Assembly (NCBI RefSeq): GCF_000497575.1
Contig: NZ_APJI01000016.1
Coordinates: 1-64,000, forward strand
Source: Afipia sp. OHSU_II-C1
GTDB taxonomy: Bacteria; Pseudomonadota; Alphaproteobacteria; Rhizobiales; Xanthobacteraceae
Reading direction: 5' to 3'
DNA: 64,000 nucleotides
A program made the position numbers and the translations under genes. A model generated the notes under the pieces. The model was not told the origin of the DNA. It made no database searches and worked only from the letters and a program-made list of their open reading frames with translations. Positions 43,701 through 53,105 of the stretch are shown here, piece by piece (within the stretch, counting starts at the first letter, position 1; every line of letters begins with the position of its first letter).

Positions 43701-46700
43701 AAGCCACCGACTATGCGGAAATCGGAATCACGACGAATTTCTCGTTCCTGCGCGGCGGTTCGCAGCCGCAGGAATATGTGCATCAGGCCAGCGGTTTTCT
43801 TCTGCCGGTCATTGGAATTGCTGACCGCAACACATTGGCCGGCGTGGTGCGCGCTTACAAGGAACTCGAGAATCCCGATGTCAAATTCAAGCCCAGGCTG
43901 CTGATCGGATCGCGCCTCGTCTTCACGGATGGGACGCCGGATATTCTGGTCTATCCGCGCGACCGCGCCGCCTACGGCCGGCTGTGCCAGTTGCTGACGC
44001 GCGGCAAGCTCAGAGCAGAGAAGGGCGAGTGTCATCTCACCTTCGATGATCTGCTGGATTTTGCAGAAGGGCAGTTACTCGTTCTGTCGCTGCCGCATCG
44101 TTTTGAAGCTGCGACGGCTCTGAAGATTCTCGATCAATTGAAACACAGCCGCGCCGACGGCATCTGGCTCGCGGCAAGCCTGCTGTATCGCGGCGACGAC
44201 ACACGGCGTCTGGCGAAACTGAAACGTGTTGCTTTCACCGCCCGCGTGCCGCTGCTGGCGACCAATGAGGTACTTTACCACCATCCCACGCGACGTTCGC
44301 TGCAGGACGTTCTGACCTGCATTCTGGAAAAAACCACGATCCATGCCGCCGGGAAAAAACTTCAGGCCAATGCCGAGCGGCATCTGAAGCCGGGCTTCGA
44401 GATGGCGCGGATGTTTCGCGATCTGCCGGAGGCGATTGCAGAAACCATGCGTTTCGCCGACCGCATCACATTCACGCTCGACGAGCTCAAATATCAGTAT
44501 CCGGATGAACCTGTCCCGCCGGGTAAGACCGCACAGCAGCATCTCGAAGATCTGACATGGGCAGGCGTCGAAAAATATTTCCCAAAGGGGATCGATGACA
44601 AGTTGCGCGCCACGCTGAACAAAGAACTCAGGCTGATCGAAAAGCTCGACTACGCGCATTATTTTCTGACAGTGCACGACATCGTGCACTATGCGCGCTC
44701 GCAAAACATTTTGTGTCAGGGCAGGGGCTCTGCCGCCAATTCCGCGGTCTGCTTTGTGCTCGGCGTCACGTCCGTCAATCCGGTCGATGTCGACCTGTTG
44801 TTCGAGCGGTTTCTTTCTCAGGAACGCCGTGAGCCTCCGGACATTGACGTCGATTTCGAACATTCACGGCGTGAAGAGGTGATGCAGTATGTTTATCGGC
44901 GTTATGGCCGTCATCGCGCGGCGATTGTCGCCACCGTCATTCACTATCGCCCGCGCAGCGCCATCCGTGATGTCGGTAAGGCGCTGGGATTGACGGAAGA
45001 CGTCACGGCTGCACTGGCCGATACGGTGTGGGGAAGCTGGGGCGACGGCGTCAGCGATATGCAGATCCGGCAGGCGGGGTTCGATCCGGGCAATTCGATG
45101 ATCCGGCGTGCCGTTGAACTGGCCACCGAACTGATCGAGTTTCCGCGCCATCTCTCGCAGCATGTCGGCGGCTATGTGCTGACACAGGATCGGCTCGACA
45201 CCTATGTGCCCATCGGCAACGCTGCGATGGATGATCGGACCTTCATCGAATGGGACAAGGACGACATCGACACGTTGAAAATGATGAAGGTCGATGTGCT
45301 GGCGCTCGGCATGCTCACCTGCATCCGTAAATGTTTCGATCTGATCGCGGATCATAAGGGGACGCGATACGAACTTGCCGACGTCAAACCGGGAGACAAG
45401 GACAGTAGTGAAGTCTTCGACATGTTGTGCAGGGGCGAATCCCTCGGCGTGTTTCAGGTCGAAAGCCGGGCGCAGATGAACATGCTGCCGCGCCTGAAAC
45501 CGCGCAATTTCTACGATCTCGTGATCGAAGTCGCCATTGTACGCCCAGGGCCGATCCAAGGCGACATGGTTCATCCTTATCTGCGGCGAAGAAACGGGCA
45601 GGAAAAAGTCAACTATCCGTCGCCTGCTCCTGAGCATGGCGACAAGGACGAATTGAAAAACGTCCTGCATAAGACCCTTGGCGTGCCGCTGTTTCAGGAG
45701 CAGGCGATGCGGATCGCCATCGAAGCTGCGAAATTCACGGCAGACGAGGCCAACGGATTACGCCGCGCCATGGCGACGTTTCGGAATGTCGGCACCATTC
45801 ACAAGTTCGAAGACAAGATGGTGAATAACCTGATCAGCCGCGGCTACCCCCGGCAGTTCGCGGAAAATTGTTTTGAGCAGATCAAGGGTTTTGGCAGCTA
45901 CGGATTCCCCGAGAGCCATGCGGCCAGCTTTGCACAGCTTGTCTATGTCTCCTCGTGGCTCAAGCACTATCACCCGGATGCATTCTGTTGCGGTTTGCTG
46001 AATTCGCAGCCGATGGGGTTTTATGCCCCGGCGCAGATCGTCGGCGATGCTCGCAAAAATGGGGTCGATGTGCGCGAGATCGACGTCTCGTTCAGCTTTG
46101 GCCAAAACACCCTGGAAGAACGGAGCGGTCAGTATCACGCGATGCGGCTCGGATTCCGCCAGATCGATGGTTTCGAAATTTTCGATGTCGATGACAGGCT
46201 TGCGGAAAAGTTCGGCAAGCCGCTCAGGAAGCCGCGTCAGGATTACTGGGATCACCGCATCGTCGCCGCGCGGATGCGCAAACCGTTTGCCTCACTGGAA
46301 GATTTCGCCCGCGAGACGCGATTGCCCAAGCGTGCACTGATCCTGCTGGCGGACGCCGACGCATTCCGCTCGCTCGGTCTCGATCGCCGTGAAGCACTGT
46401 GGACAGTGCGGCGATTGCCGGACGATGTCCCGCTGCCGTTGTTCGAGAGTACGGCAACACGCGAGCAGCCGGATGAAGCTGCGCAGCCTTTGCCCGAGAT
46501 GCCGCTGCCCGAGCAGGTGGTGGCCGACTATCAGACCATCCGGTTGTCGCTGAAAGGGCATCCGATGGAATTCCTGCGGCCGAAGTTTGCCGATGAGGGC
46601 GTGGTGGCGTGCAAAACGGTCGCTCATGCCCATGACAGGCAGCGGGTGCGCTGTGCTGGGGTGGTGCTGGTCCGGCAGCGGCCCGGCAGCTCCAAGGGTG

Positions 46701-47056
46701 TGGTGTTCATGACGCTGGAGGACGAGACAGGCATTGCCAACATCGTCGTGTGGCCGAAGGTGATGGAGCTATTTCGCAAGGAAGTGATGGGTGCGCGGCT
46801 GATCGAAGTACAGGGGACCATTCAGAGCAGCCCCGACAAGGTCGTTCATCTGGTGGCGGAACGCCTGTTCGATCGCTCTCATGAGTTGATGAATCTCGCC
46901 AACGACGCGCTTGGCGGAAAGCATCCGATCCCTCCCGGTGCGGATGTTATCGAGCCGCTGGAAGAAGAACAGAAGGCGCATTCGGGGAGCCCGGCTCACA
47001 AAATGCGCCATCCGCGCAATGTCCGCATTCTTCCGCGCTCGCGGGATTTTCATTGA
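43697..47056 (+). CDS. dnaE2: Error-prone DNA polymerase DnaE2
   Basis: C-family polymerase, 1119 aa, doing translesion synthesis within the ImuA-ImuB-DnaE2 mutasome. An N-terminal PHP domain (YAEIGITTNFSFLRGG) is followed by the polymerase palm with catalytic Asp pair in PDIDVDFEHSRREEV and the fingers (PHDL: ESHAASFAQLVYVSSWLK). A C-terminal OB fold is RCAGVVLVRQRPGSSKG with MTLEDETG. It lacks the clamp-binding tail of DnaE1, as expected. The ATG at 43697 overlaps the imuB stop; a start 24 bases earlier is in frame but lies within imuB. Confidence 0.96.
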   Translation: MKATDYAEIGITTNFSFLRGGSQPQEYVHQASGFLLPVIGIADRNTLAGVVRAYKELENPDVKFKPRLLIGSRLVFTDGTPDILVYPRDRAAYGRLCQLLTRGKLRAEKGECHLTFDDLLDFAEGQLLVLSLPHRFEAATALKILDQLKHSRADGIWLAASLLYRGDDTRRLAKLKRVAFTARVPLLATNEVLYHHPTRRSLQDVLTCILEKTTIHAAGKKLQANAERHLKPGFEMARMFRDLPEAIAETMRFADRITFTLDELKYQYPDEPVPPGKTAQQHLEDLTWAGVEKYFPKGIDDKLRATLNKELRLIEKLDYAHYFLTVHDIVHYARSQNILCQGRGSAANSAVCFVLGVTSVNPVDVDLLFERFLSQERREPPDIDVDFEHSRREEVMQYVYRRYGRHRAAIVATVIHYRPRSAIRDVGKALGLTEDVTAALADTVWGSWGDGVSDMQIRQAGFDPGNSMIRRAVELATELIEFPRHLSQHVGGYVLTQDRLDTYVPIGNAAMDDRTFIEWDKDDIDTLKMMKVDVLALGMLTCIRKCFDLIADHKGTRYELADVKPGDKDSSEVFDMLCRGESLGVFQVESRAQMNMLPRLKPRNFYDLVIEVAIVRPGPIQGDMVHPYLRRRNGQEKVNYPSPAPEHGDKDELKNVLHKTLGVPLFQEQAMRIAIEAAKFTADEANGLRRAMATFRNVGTIHKFEDKMVNNLISRGYPRQFAENCFEQIKGFGSYGFPESHAASFAQLVYVSSWLKHYHPDAFCCGLLNSQPMGFYAPAQIVGDARKNGVDVREIDVSFSFGQNTLEERSGQYHAMRLGFRQIDGFEIFDVDDRLAEKFGKPLRKPRQDYWDHRIVAARMRKPFASLEDFARETRLPKRALILLADADAFRSLGLDRREALWTVRRLPDDVPLPLFESTATREQPDEAAQPLPEMPLPEQVVADYQTIRLSLKGHPMEFLRPKFADEGVVACKTVAHAHDRQRVRCAGVVLVRQRPGSSKGVVFMTLEDETGIANIVVWPKVMELFRKEVMGARLIEVQGTIQSSPDKVVHLVAERLFDRSHELMNLANDALGGKHPIPPGADVIEPLEEEQKAHSGSPAHKMRHPRNVRILPRSRDFH

Positions 47057-47057
47057 T

Positions 47058-47090
47058 TGGTTCGTCGCTTGCGCTCCTCGCAATGACCGT
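47058..47090. repeat. Short dispersed repeat remnant
   Basis: GTCGCTTGCGCTCCTCGCAA, then TGACC, resembles a dispersed sequence often seen between genes in Bradyrhizobium relatives (recognised from memory, not searched). It begins right at the dnaE2 stop and fills part of the 99-base gap. Confidence 0.45.
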
Positions 47091-47155
47091 GGTGAGACTC
47101 TTGAATGCGCAGCGCTTTCGGCGCAATGCTCTGTGCCGGTCTGATGGAGGCGATG

Positions 47156-48552
47156 ATGCAATCTCCCCATGATATCCTGTCTGATCTCTGGGCTCTCGGG
47201 GGCGGCGACCCCTCCGCGCTTGACGCCGTCACCCTGACGGGAAACGAACCCATCTTGCCGTCGTCATTCCGCGTCGGCGCGGCATCGCAGGTGACGATTG
47301 CCGCTGCCGGGCTTGCCGCTGCGGAAATATGGAAAGCGCGCAGTGGCGAGGCACAAGGGATTTCAGTCGACATGATGCATGCAGCTGTGGAGTGCCGCAG
47401 CGAGCGTTATCTGCGCGTCGACGACAAGCCGCCGCCGCCTGCATGGGACGCTATCGCAGGCGTCTACAAAACAGGCGATGGACGCACCGTTCGTCTTCAC
47501 ACCAATTTTCCGCATCACCGTGACAACGTCTGCGAGGTGCTGGCCTGCAAGCCGGAGCGCGACGATGTGCAGCGCGCCTTGATGCAATGGAAGGGTGAGG
47601 AGTTTGAGACCGCTGCCTATGCTGGCGGCTGCGTCGTCTCGATGATGCGCTCCCACGATGAATGGTCCGCGCATCCGCAGACGCAGGCGATCGCGCAACA
47701 GCCGCTAATTCAGATCGAGAAGATCGGCGAGGCCGCGCCGCGTCCATGGCCTGCCGGCAAGCGTCCGCTGGCAGGGCTGCGCGTGCTCGATCTGTCGCGC
47801 GTCATCGGGGTCCAGTTGCGGGCCGCACATGGGCTGCTCATGGGGCGGATGTCATGCTGATTTCCTCGCCGAACCTGCCATTCATCCCGTGGCTGGTCAT
47901 CGATACCGGACGTGGCAAATTATCGGCTTTTGCCGACCTCAAGACGCACCAGGGGCAGGACGTTCTGCGCGGCCTGCTGGCGTCGGCCGATATTTTCTCT
48001 CAGGGTTACCGGCCGCAATCGATCGCGGCGCTCGGCTTTTCCCCGGAAGATGCCGCGCAGATCAGTCCGGGCATCGTTTACGTGTCGCTATGCGCCTATG
48101 GCCACGCCGGCCCCTGGGCCAGCCGCCGCGGGTTCGACTCGCTGGTCCAGACCGCGACCGGGTTTAACCATGCTGAAGGCAAGGCCGCCGGTGCCGATGG
48201 GCCGAAGGAACTGCCGATGCAGATCCTCGACCACACGACGGGGTACCTGATGGCGTTCGGTGCGATGATGGCGCGCCTGCGGCAGGCGCGGGAGGGCGGA
48301 AGCTGGCATGTGAAGGTTTCACTGGCGCAAACCGGGCGCTGGCTATGGAACCTTGGCCGGCTGGATGATGGTCTTACGGCGGCAGACCTGACGGCAGATG
48401 CGATTCTGCCGTTTATCGAGCAAGGCGCGTCGGGATTTGGTGCACTGCGGGGTGTTCGTCACGCTGCCGTCATGTCCGCGACTCCGGCCTTTTGGCAGCG
48501 TCCTGCAATGCCGCTCGGTTCCCACGAAGCGGTGTGGCCATCACGCGGCTGA
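47156..48552 (+). pseudogene. CoA-transferase family III (CaiB/BaiF), frameshifted
   Basis: The first part (to 47860) reads in one frame and includes AAEIWKARSGEAQGISVDM and LRVLDLSRVI. The second part (to 48552) continues in another frame as GPVAGRTWAAHGADVMLISSPNLP, LSAFADLKTHQGQDVLR and CAYGHAGPWASRRGFDSLVQ. The two join seamlessly if one base is added near 47805-47811, where ATCGGGGTCC probably was ATCGCGGGTCC. So a single-base deletion or a sequencing error splits the gene. The N-terminal active-site segment lies right at the break, so both pieces alone should be inactive. Intact length would be about 465 aa. Start ATG at 47156 (or 47153) after GGAGG. Confidence 0.82.
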
Positions 48553-48663
48553 CGTTAACCGAAAATAATGTCCATCCTGTCGATTTTTGATTGTCCTGAG
48601 CAGGAAAGTGGAACTATTAGCCTGACAGGCTGCGTCGGCTCGCCGCAGAACCACGGATTTCGA

Positions 48664-49926
48664 ATGGTCGAAAAGACAACCAGACTGAGTGCGCTGATTG
48701 CCCGGATTCAGGCTATGCCCCGGCAGCGGCTGACCGTGGGCGCGGGCGTCGTTGCGATCGCTGGTCTGGCAGCGTTTGGCCTGACGTTTGTTGGCGCTTC
48801 GCCCAAGAATCATTCCGACGTATCGAGCCAGTCTCGAAAGGGTCTGCTGCGCTACACGCCGACAGCGGCAGAATGGGCCAGCCTGACCGTTCAGCCGGTA
48901 GTTGAACGCGCATTCCGCGCGGAGCATGTCACAGAAGGCAAGATCGCGGTCGACGAAGATCGTTCGACCCCAGTGTTCTCGCCCTACGCCGGCCGCGTCA
49001 CCAAACTTCTGTCCCGCCCCGGCGACAGGGTTACGCAGGGGCAGTCGCTGTTTGTGATCGAGGCTGCCGACAACGTTCAGGCGCAGAACGATTTCATCAC
49101 GGCGGCGACCGCGTTCAACAAGGCGAAGTCGCAACTCGAACTGGCGCAAATCCAGGACAAGCGCGCCCGCGATCTTTATGAAGGCAAGGCCGCGCCGCTG
49201 AAGGACTATCAGCAATCGCAGGCGGCGCTGATATCCGCACAGAACGACATGCGTTCCAGCGAGACGGCGCTGGAAGCCGCGCGCAGCCGGCTGCGCATGC
49301 TCGGCCTGACCGACGAGGCTATTGCTGCATTCCAGGACAAGGGGCGCATCAATCGCGAAACGACAATCTTCTCGCCGATCGCCGGCACGGTCGTGCAGCG
49401 CAAGGTCGGCCCCGGACAATACGTCAACGCCGGTGCGAGCGATCCGGTGTTCGTCGTCGGCGATCTGTCGACCGTCTGGCTGACCGCGTTCGTGCGCGAG
49501 ACCGAAGCGCCTGCCATCGAGGTTGGCCAGGAAATCATGTTCAGCGTTCTCGCGTTTCCGGGGCGCAGCTTCAGCGCGCGCATTAATTATGTTTCGGCGG
49601 CCATCGATCCGACGTCCCGCCGTCTGATGGTCCGCGCCACCATCGACAATCCCGGCGAAGCCTTGAAGCCAGAGATGTTCGCGAACGTGACCATCTATTC
49701 CGCAGGCGACCGTCCGGCTGTTGGCGTGCCCAAGCAGGCGCTGATCTACGAAGGCGATCAGGTCAGGGTCTGGGTTGTGCGCGACGACAGGTCCATTGAG
49801 CTCCGCCAGATCAAGATCGGCATGACCAACGGCGATCTGGTCGAGGTGAAGAGCAATCTGTCTCCGGGCGAGAACATCGTCACCCGAGGCAGTCTGTTCA
49901 TTGATCGCGCTGCATCAGGCAGCTAG
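48664..49926 (+). CDS. Efflux RND transporter periplasmic adaptor (CusB/CzcB-like)
   Basis: Membrane fusion protein, 420 aa. A signal-anchor helix (TVGAGVVAIAGLAAFGLTFVG) is followed by the barrel-sandwich domain (TPVFSPYAGRVTKLLSRPGD, IFSPIAGTVVQRKVGPG), a coiled-coil hairpin (FNKAKSQLELAQIQDKRARDL), and beta-barrel/proximal domains up to the end. It links the inner-membrane pump encoded 53 bases downstream with an outer-membrane channel. The ATG at 48664 is favoured, since an upstream start at 48568 would add 32 residues before the anchor. Confidence 0.9.
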   Translation: MVEKTTRLSALIARIQAMPRQRLTVGAGVVAIAGLAAFGLTFVGASPKNHSDVSSQSRKGLLRYTPTAAEWASLTVQPVVERAFRAEHVTEGKIAVDEDRSTPVFSPYAGRVTKLLSRPGDRVTQGQSLFVIEAADNVQAQNDFITAATAFNKAKSQLELAQIQDKRARDLYEGKAAPLKDYQQSQAALISAQNDMRSSETALEAARSRLRMLGLTDEAIAAFQDKGRINRETTIFSPIAGTVVQRKVGPGQYVNAGASDPVFVVGDLSTVWLTAFVRETEAPAIEVGQEIMFSVLAFPGRSFSARINYVSAAIDPTSRRLMVRATIDNPGEALKPEMFANVTIYSAGDRPAVGVPKQALIYEGDQVRVWVVRDDRSIELRQIKIGMTNGDLVEVKSNLSPGENIVTRGSLFIDRAASGS

Positions 49927-49979
49927 TCCCTCCGTGTCTTTCCCCGACGTCATACGCTCCCGCTGAAAGACCGGTCTCG

Positions 49980-52900
49980 ATGGATCGCCTTGTCGCTCTC
50001 GCCGTCAACCGCCGCTACCTCATGGTGGCGTTGTTCATCATGACGATGATCGGCGGTGTCATTGCCTTCCAGCAGCTGAACATCGAAGCCTATCCCGATC
50101 CCACGCCGCCGATGGTCGACATCGTAACGCAAAGTCCCGGCCTGTCGGCCGAGGAAATCGAGCGTTACATCACCATCCCGATCGAGACGCAGGTCGCGGG
50201 CCTGAAGAACCTGCGGACGCTTCGCACCATCTCGCTCTACGGTCTGTCGGACGTCAAACTGCAGTTCTCGTTCGATTACACTTACGACGAAGCCTTGCAG
50301 CAGGTGCTCAATCGCCTGTCGCAGCTCAGTCCGTTGCCGGGAAATGTGCAGCCACAGATTTCTCCGCTGAGTCCCATCGGCGAAATCTTCCGTTACCGGC
50401 TGGTCGGGCCGCCGAACTACAGCGTTCTGGATCTCAAGACACTGCAGGACTGGGTGCTGCAGCGCCGCTTCCGGAGCGTGCCCGGCGTGATCGATGTCAC
50501 AAGCTGGGGCGGCAAGACCAAGACCTACGAGCTTCAGGTTGATTTCAACAAGCTGACGGCCTTTGGCCTGACCTTGCCGCAGGTGCTGCAGGCCGTTGGC
50601 AACGCCAACATCAACGTCGGCGGCAACACCGTCAACATCGGCACGCAATCCGCCGTTGTTCGCGGCGTGGGCCTGATCCGCTCCATCGATGACCTGGCCA
50701 CCACCATGATCTCGCAGAGCGGTGGCAATCCCGTGCTGGTGCGTGACATTGCGACCGTTACGGTGGGCGAGAAGCCGCGTCTTGGCGTCGCCGGCATGAA
50801 CGCCGACGACGATATCGTTCAGGGCATTGTGCTGATGCGCCGGGGCGAGCAGAGCTCTCCGACCATCGCGCGCGTTGAAAAGCTCGTCAAATCGATCAAC
50901 AACTCGAATATCCTGCCGCCCGGGGTGCGGATTGAACGCATCTACGATCGCAAGGATCTGATCGACACCACGACCCACACCGTGCTCCACAACATGGTGG
51001 TCGGCATCATTCTGATCGTGCTGTTGCAGTGGATGTTCCTGGGCAATCTGCGCAGCGCGGTGATCGTGGGCGCCACGATTCCGTTCGCGCTGTTTTTCGC
51101 AGTCATCATCATGGTGCTGCGCGGTGAATCCGCCAACCTCCTGTCAGTGGGCGCCATCGATTTCGGTCTGATCGTGGACGGCACGGTCATTATGGTCGAG
51201 GCGATTTTCCGGAGATTGTCGCAAACCACCGAGCTTTCTGCCTCCGAAGAGCAGGCGATTTCGCCCGATACCATTATGGGCATGAAAACCCATGCCATTC
51301 TCAGCGCGGCGGCTGACGTCTCCCGGTCGATCTTTTTTGCGGCCGCGATCATCATCGCAGCGTTCATTCCGCTGTTCACGCTGAGCGGCGTCGAAGGCCA
51401 TATCTTCGGACCGATGGCGAAGACTTATGCGTACGCGCTGGCCGGTGGATTGCTCGCAACTTTCACAATTACACCGGCGCTGAGCGCGATCATTCTTCCT
51501 GCACACATCCAGGAAACCGAAACGCGGATTATGCGGTGGCTGCATCGCGTGTACATGCCGATGCTGCACTGGGCCATCAGCAGCCGGCGGATTATGATAG
51601 CGGCTGCGGGAGTGCTCGTTGTCTTCACATTCGTTGCAGTGCGGATGCTCGGACTTGAATTTCTTCCGAAGCTGGAAGAGGGCAATCTCTGGATTCGCGC
51701 CACGCTGCCGCCGACCATTTCGCTCGAGGAGGGCAACTCCTACGTCAACGAGATGCGAAAGCTCATCCGCTCGCGGCCGGAGGTGGAATCGGTCGTATCG
51801 CAACACGGTCGGCCCGACGACGGCACCGATGCGGCGGGTCTGTTCAATGCGGAATTTTTCGCGCCACTGAAGCCGGTCAGCGAATGGCCGGGCTCGCGCG
51901 ACAAGGATGATTTGACCAGCGAGCTTCTGGCGCAACTCCAGAAGAGATTTCCCGGCGTCGAGTTCAACTTCTCGCAGTATCTGCAGGACAACGTCGCCGA
52001 GGCGGTGTCCGGCGTGAAGGGAGAGAACTCGATCAAGCTATACGGCAGCGATCTTGAGGAATTGACCAAGACCGCCAACAAGATCAAGTCGGTGCTTTCG
52101 ACGGTCAAGGGCATCACTGACTTGTCAGTCTTTACGTCGCTGGGACAGCCCACCATCCAGATCGACATCGACCGCGCGCGGGCCGCCCGCTATGGCCTCT
52201 CGCCGGGTGATATCAACGCGACCATCCGTGTCGCGATTGGCGGTGACAGTGCGGGCGATCTGTACGAACCCGGCAGCGACCGTCATTTCCCGATTGTGGT
52301 CCGCCTTGCGCCGGAGTACCGCAAGAGCGCCGAAGCGATCCATAACCTGCGCATCGGCGCGCAGGGACCGAATGGAATCCAGCAGGTTCCCCTGTCGGAA
52401 GTGGCATCAATCAGACTGGTGTCCGGCGCGGCATATATCTATCGCGAGCAGCAGGAACGCTATCTGCCGATCAAGTTCTCGGTGCGCGAGCGCGATCTCG
52501 GCAGCGCCATCAAGGAAGCGCAGGACAAGGTTGCGGAGCAGGTCCAGCTTCCTTCCGGTTCGCACATGGAATGGGTCGGAGAGTTCGGAAATCTTCAGGA
52601 CGCGATCCGGCGTCTGTCTATTGTGGTTCCAATCAGTCTTGCGCTGATCGCCGTTCTGCTGTGGTTCAATTTCGGATCGATGACCGACACCCTGCTGGCC
52701 ATGAGCGTGATCCCGATGGCCATCTTCGGTGGCGTCCTCGGGCTGCTGTTCAGCGGCATTCCGTTCAGCGTGTCAGCGGCAATCGGCTTCATCGCGTTGA
52801 TGGGCATTGCGGTGATGGACGGCATCATCATCCTGTCGCAGTTCAACCAGCTTATCGACGAGGGATATAATCGCGTCAGGGCCGTTATCAGGACCGGCGA

Positions 52901-53099
52901 GCTTCAGTTGCGGCCGGTGCTGATGACCTGCGTTGTCGCCGGTATAGGTCTTCTGCCGGCCGCCATATCGGAGGGGATCGGTTCTCAGGTGCAGAAGCCG
53001 CTTGCGGTGGTGGTCGTGACCGGCATGGCGGTGGCTCCGCTGGTCATCCTGATCACGCTGCCGGTTCTGATTTTGATGTTCTCGCGCCGGGTGCGCTAA
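49980..53099 (+). CDS. RND efflux pump, heavy-metal/HME type (CzcA/CusA-like)
   Basis: Inner-membrane pump, 1039 aa, with the two-fold RND architecture and large periplasmic loops. The proton-relay helix reads GAIDFGLIVDGTVIMVE, keeping the Asp-Asp-Glu residues of CzcA/CusA-type pumps. Porter segments such as NLRTLRTISLYGLSDVKLQF and IRATLPPTISLEEGNSYV are family-like. A Cu/Ag methionine ladder is not apparent, so the substrate metal is unclear. It follows the adaptor gene and is convergent with a TolC-type channel gene six bases beyond. Confidence 0.93.
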   Translation: MDRLVALAVNRRYLMVALFIMTMIGGVIAFQQLNIEAYPDPTPPMVDIVTQSPGLSAEEIERYITIPIETQVAGLKNLRTLRTISLYGLSDVKLQFSFDYTYDEALQQVLNRLSQLSPLPGNVQPQISPLSPIGEIFRYRLVGPPNYSVLDLKTLQDWVLQRRFRSVPGVIDVTSWGGKTKTYELQVDFNKLTAFGLTLPQVLQAVGNANINVGGNTVNIGTQSAVVRGVGLIRSIDDLATTMISQSGGNPVLVRDIATVTVGEKPRLGVAGMNADDDIVQGIVLMRRGEQSSPTIARVEKLVKSINNSNILPPGVRIERIYDRKDLIDTTTHTVLHNMVVGIILIVLLQWMFLGNLRSAVIVGATIPFALFFAVIIMVLRGESANLLSVGAIDFGLIVDGTVIMVEAIFRRLSQTTELSASEEQAISPDTIMGMKTHAILSAAADVSRSIFFAAAIIIAAFIPLFTLSGVEGHIFGPMAKTYAYALAGGLLATFTITPALSAIILPAHIQETETRIMRWLHRVYMPMLHWAISSRRIMIAAAGVLVVFTFVAVRMLGLEFLPKLEEGNLWIRATLPPTISLEEGNSYVNEMRKLIRSRPEVESVVSQHGRPDDGTDAAGLFNAEFFAPLKPVSEWPGSRDKDDLTSELLAQLQKRFPGVEFNFSQYLQDNVAEAVSGVKGENSIKLYGSDLEELTKTANKIKSVLSTVKGITDLSVFTSLGQPTIQIDIDRARAARYGLSPGDINATIRVAIGGDSAGDLYEPGSDRHFPIVVRLAPEYRKSAEAIHNLRIGAQGPNGIQQVPLSEVASIRLVSGAAYIYREQQERYLPIKFSVRERDLGSAIKEAQDKVAEQVQLPSGSHMEWVGEFGNLQDAIRRLSIVVPISLALIAVLLWFNFGSMTDTLLAMSVIPMAIFGGVLGLLFSGIPFSVSAAIGFIALMGIAVMDGIIILSQFNQLIDEGYNRVRAVIRTGELQLRPVLMTCVVAGIGLLPAAISEGIGSQVQKPLAVVVVTGMAVAPLVILITLPVLILMFSRRVR

Positions 53100-53105
53100 G
53101 AGATT

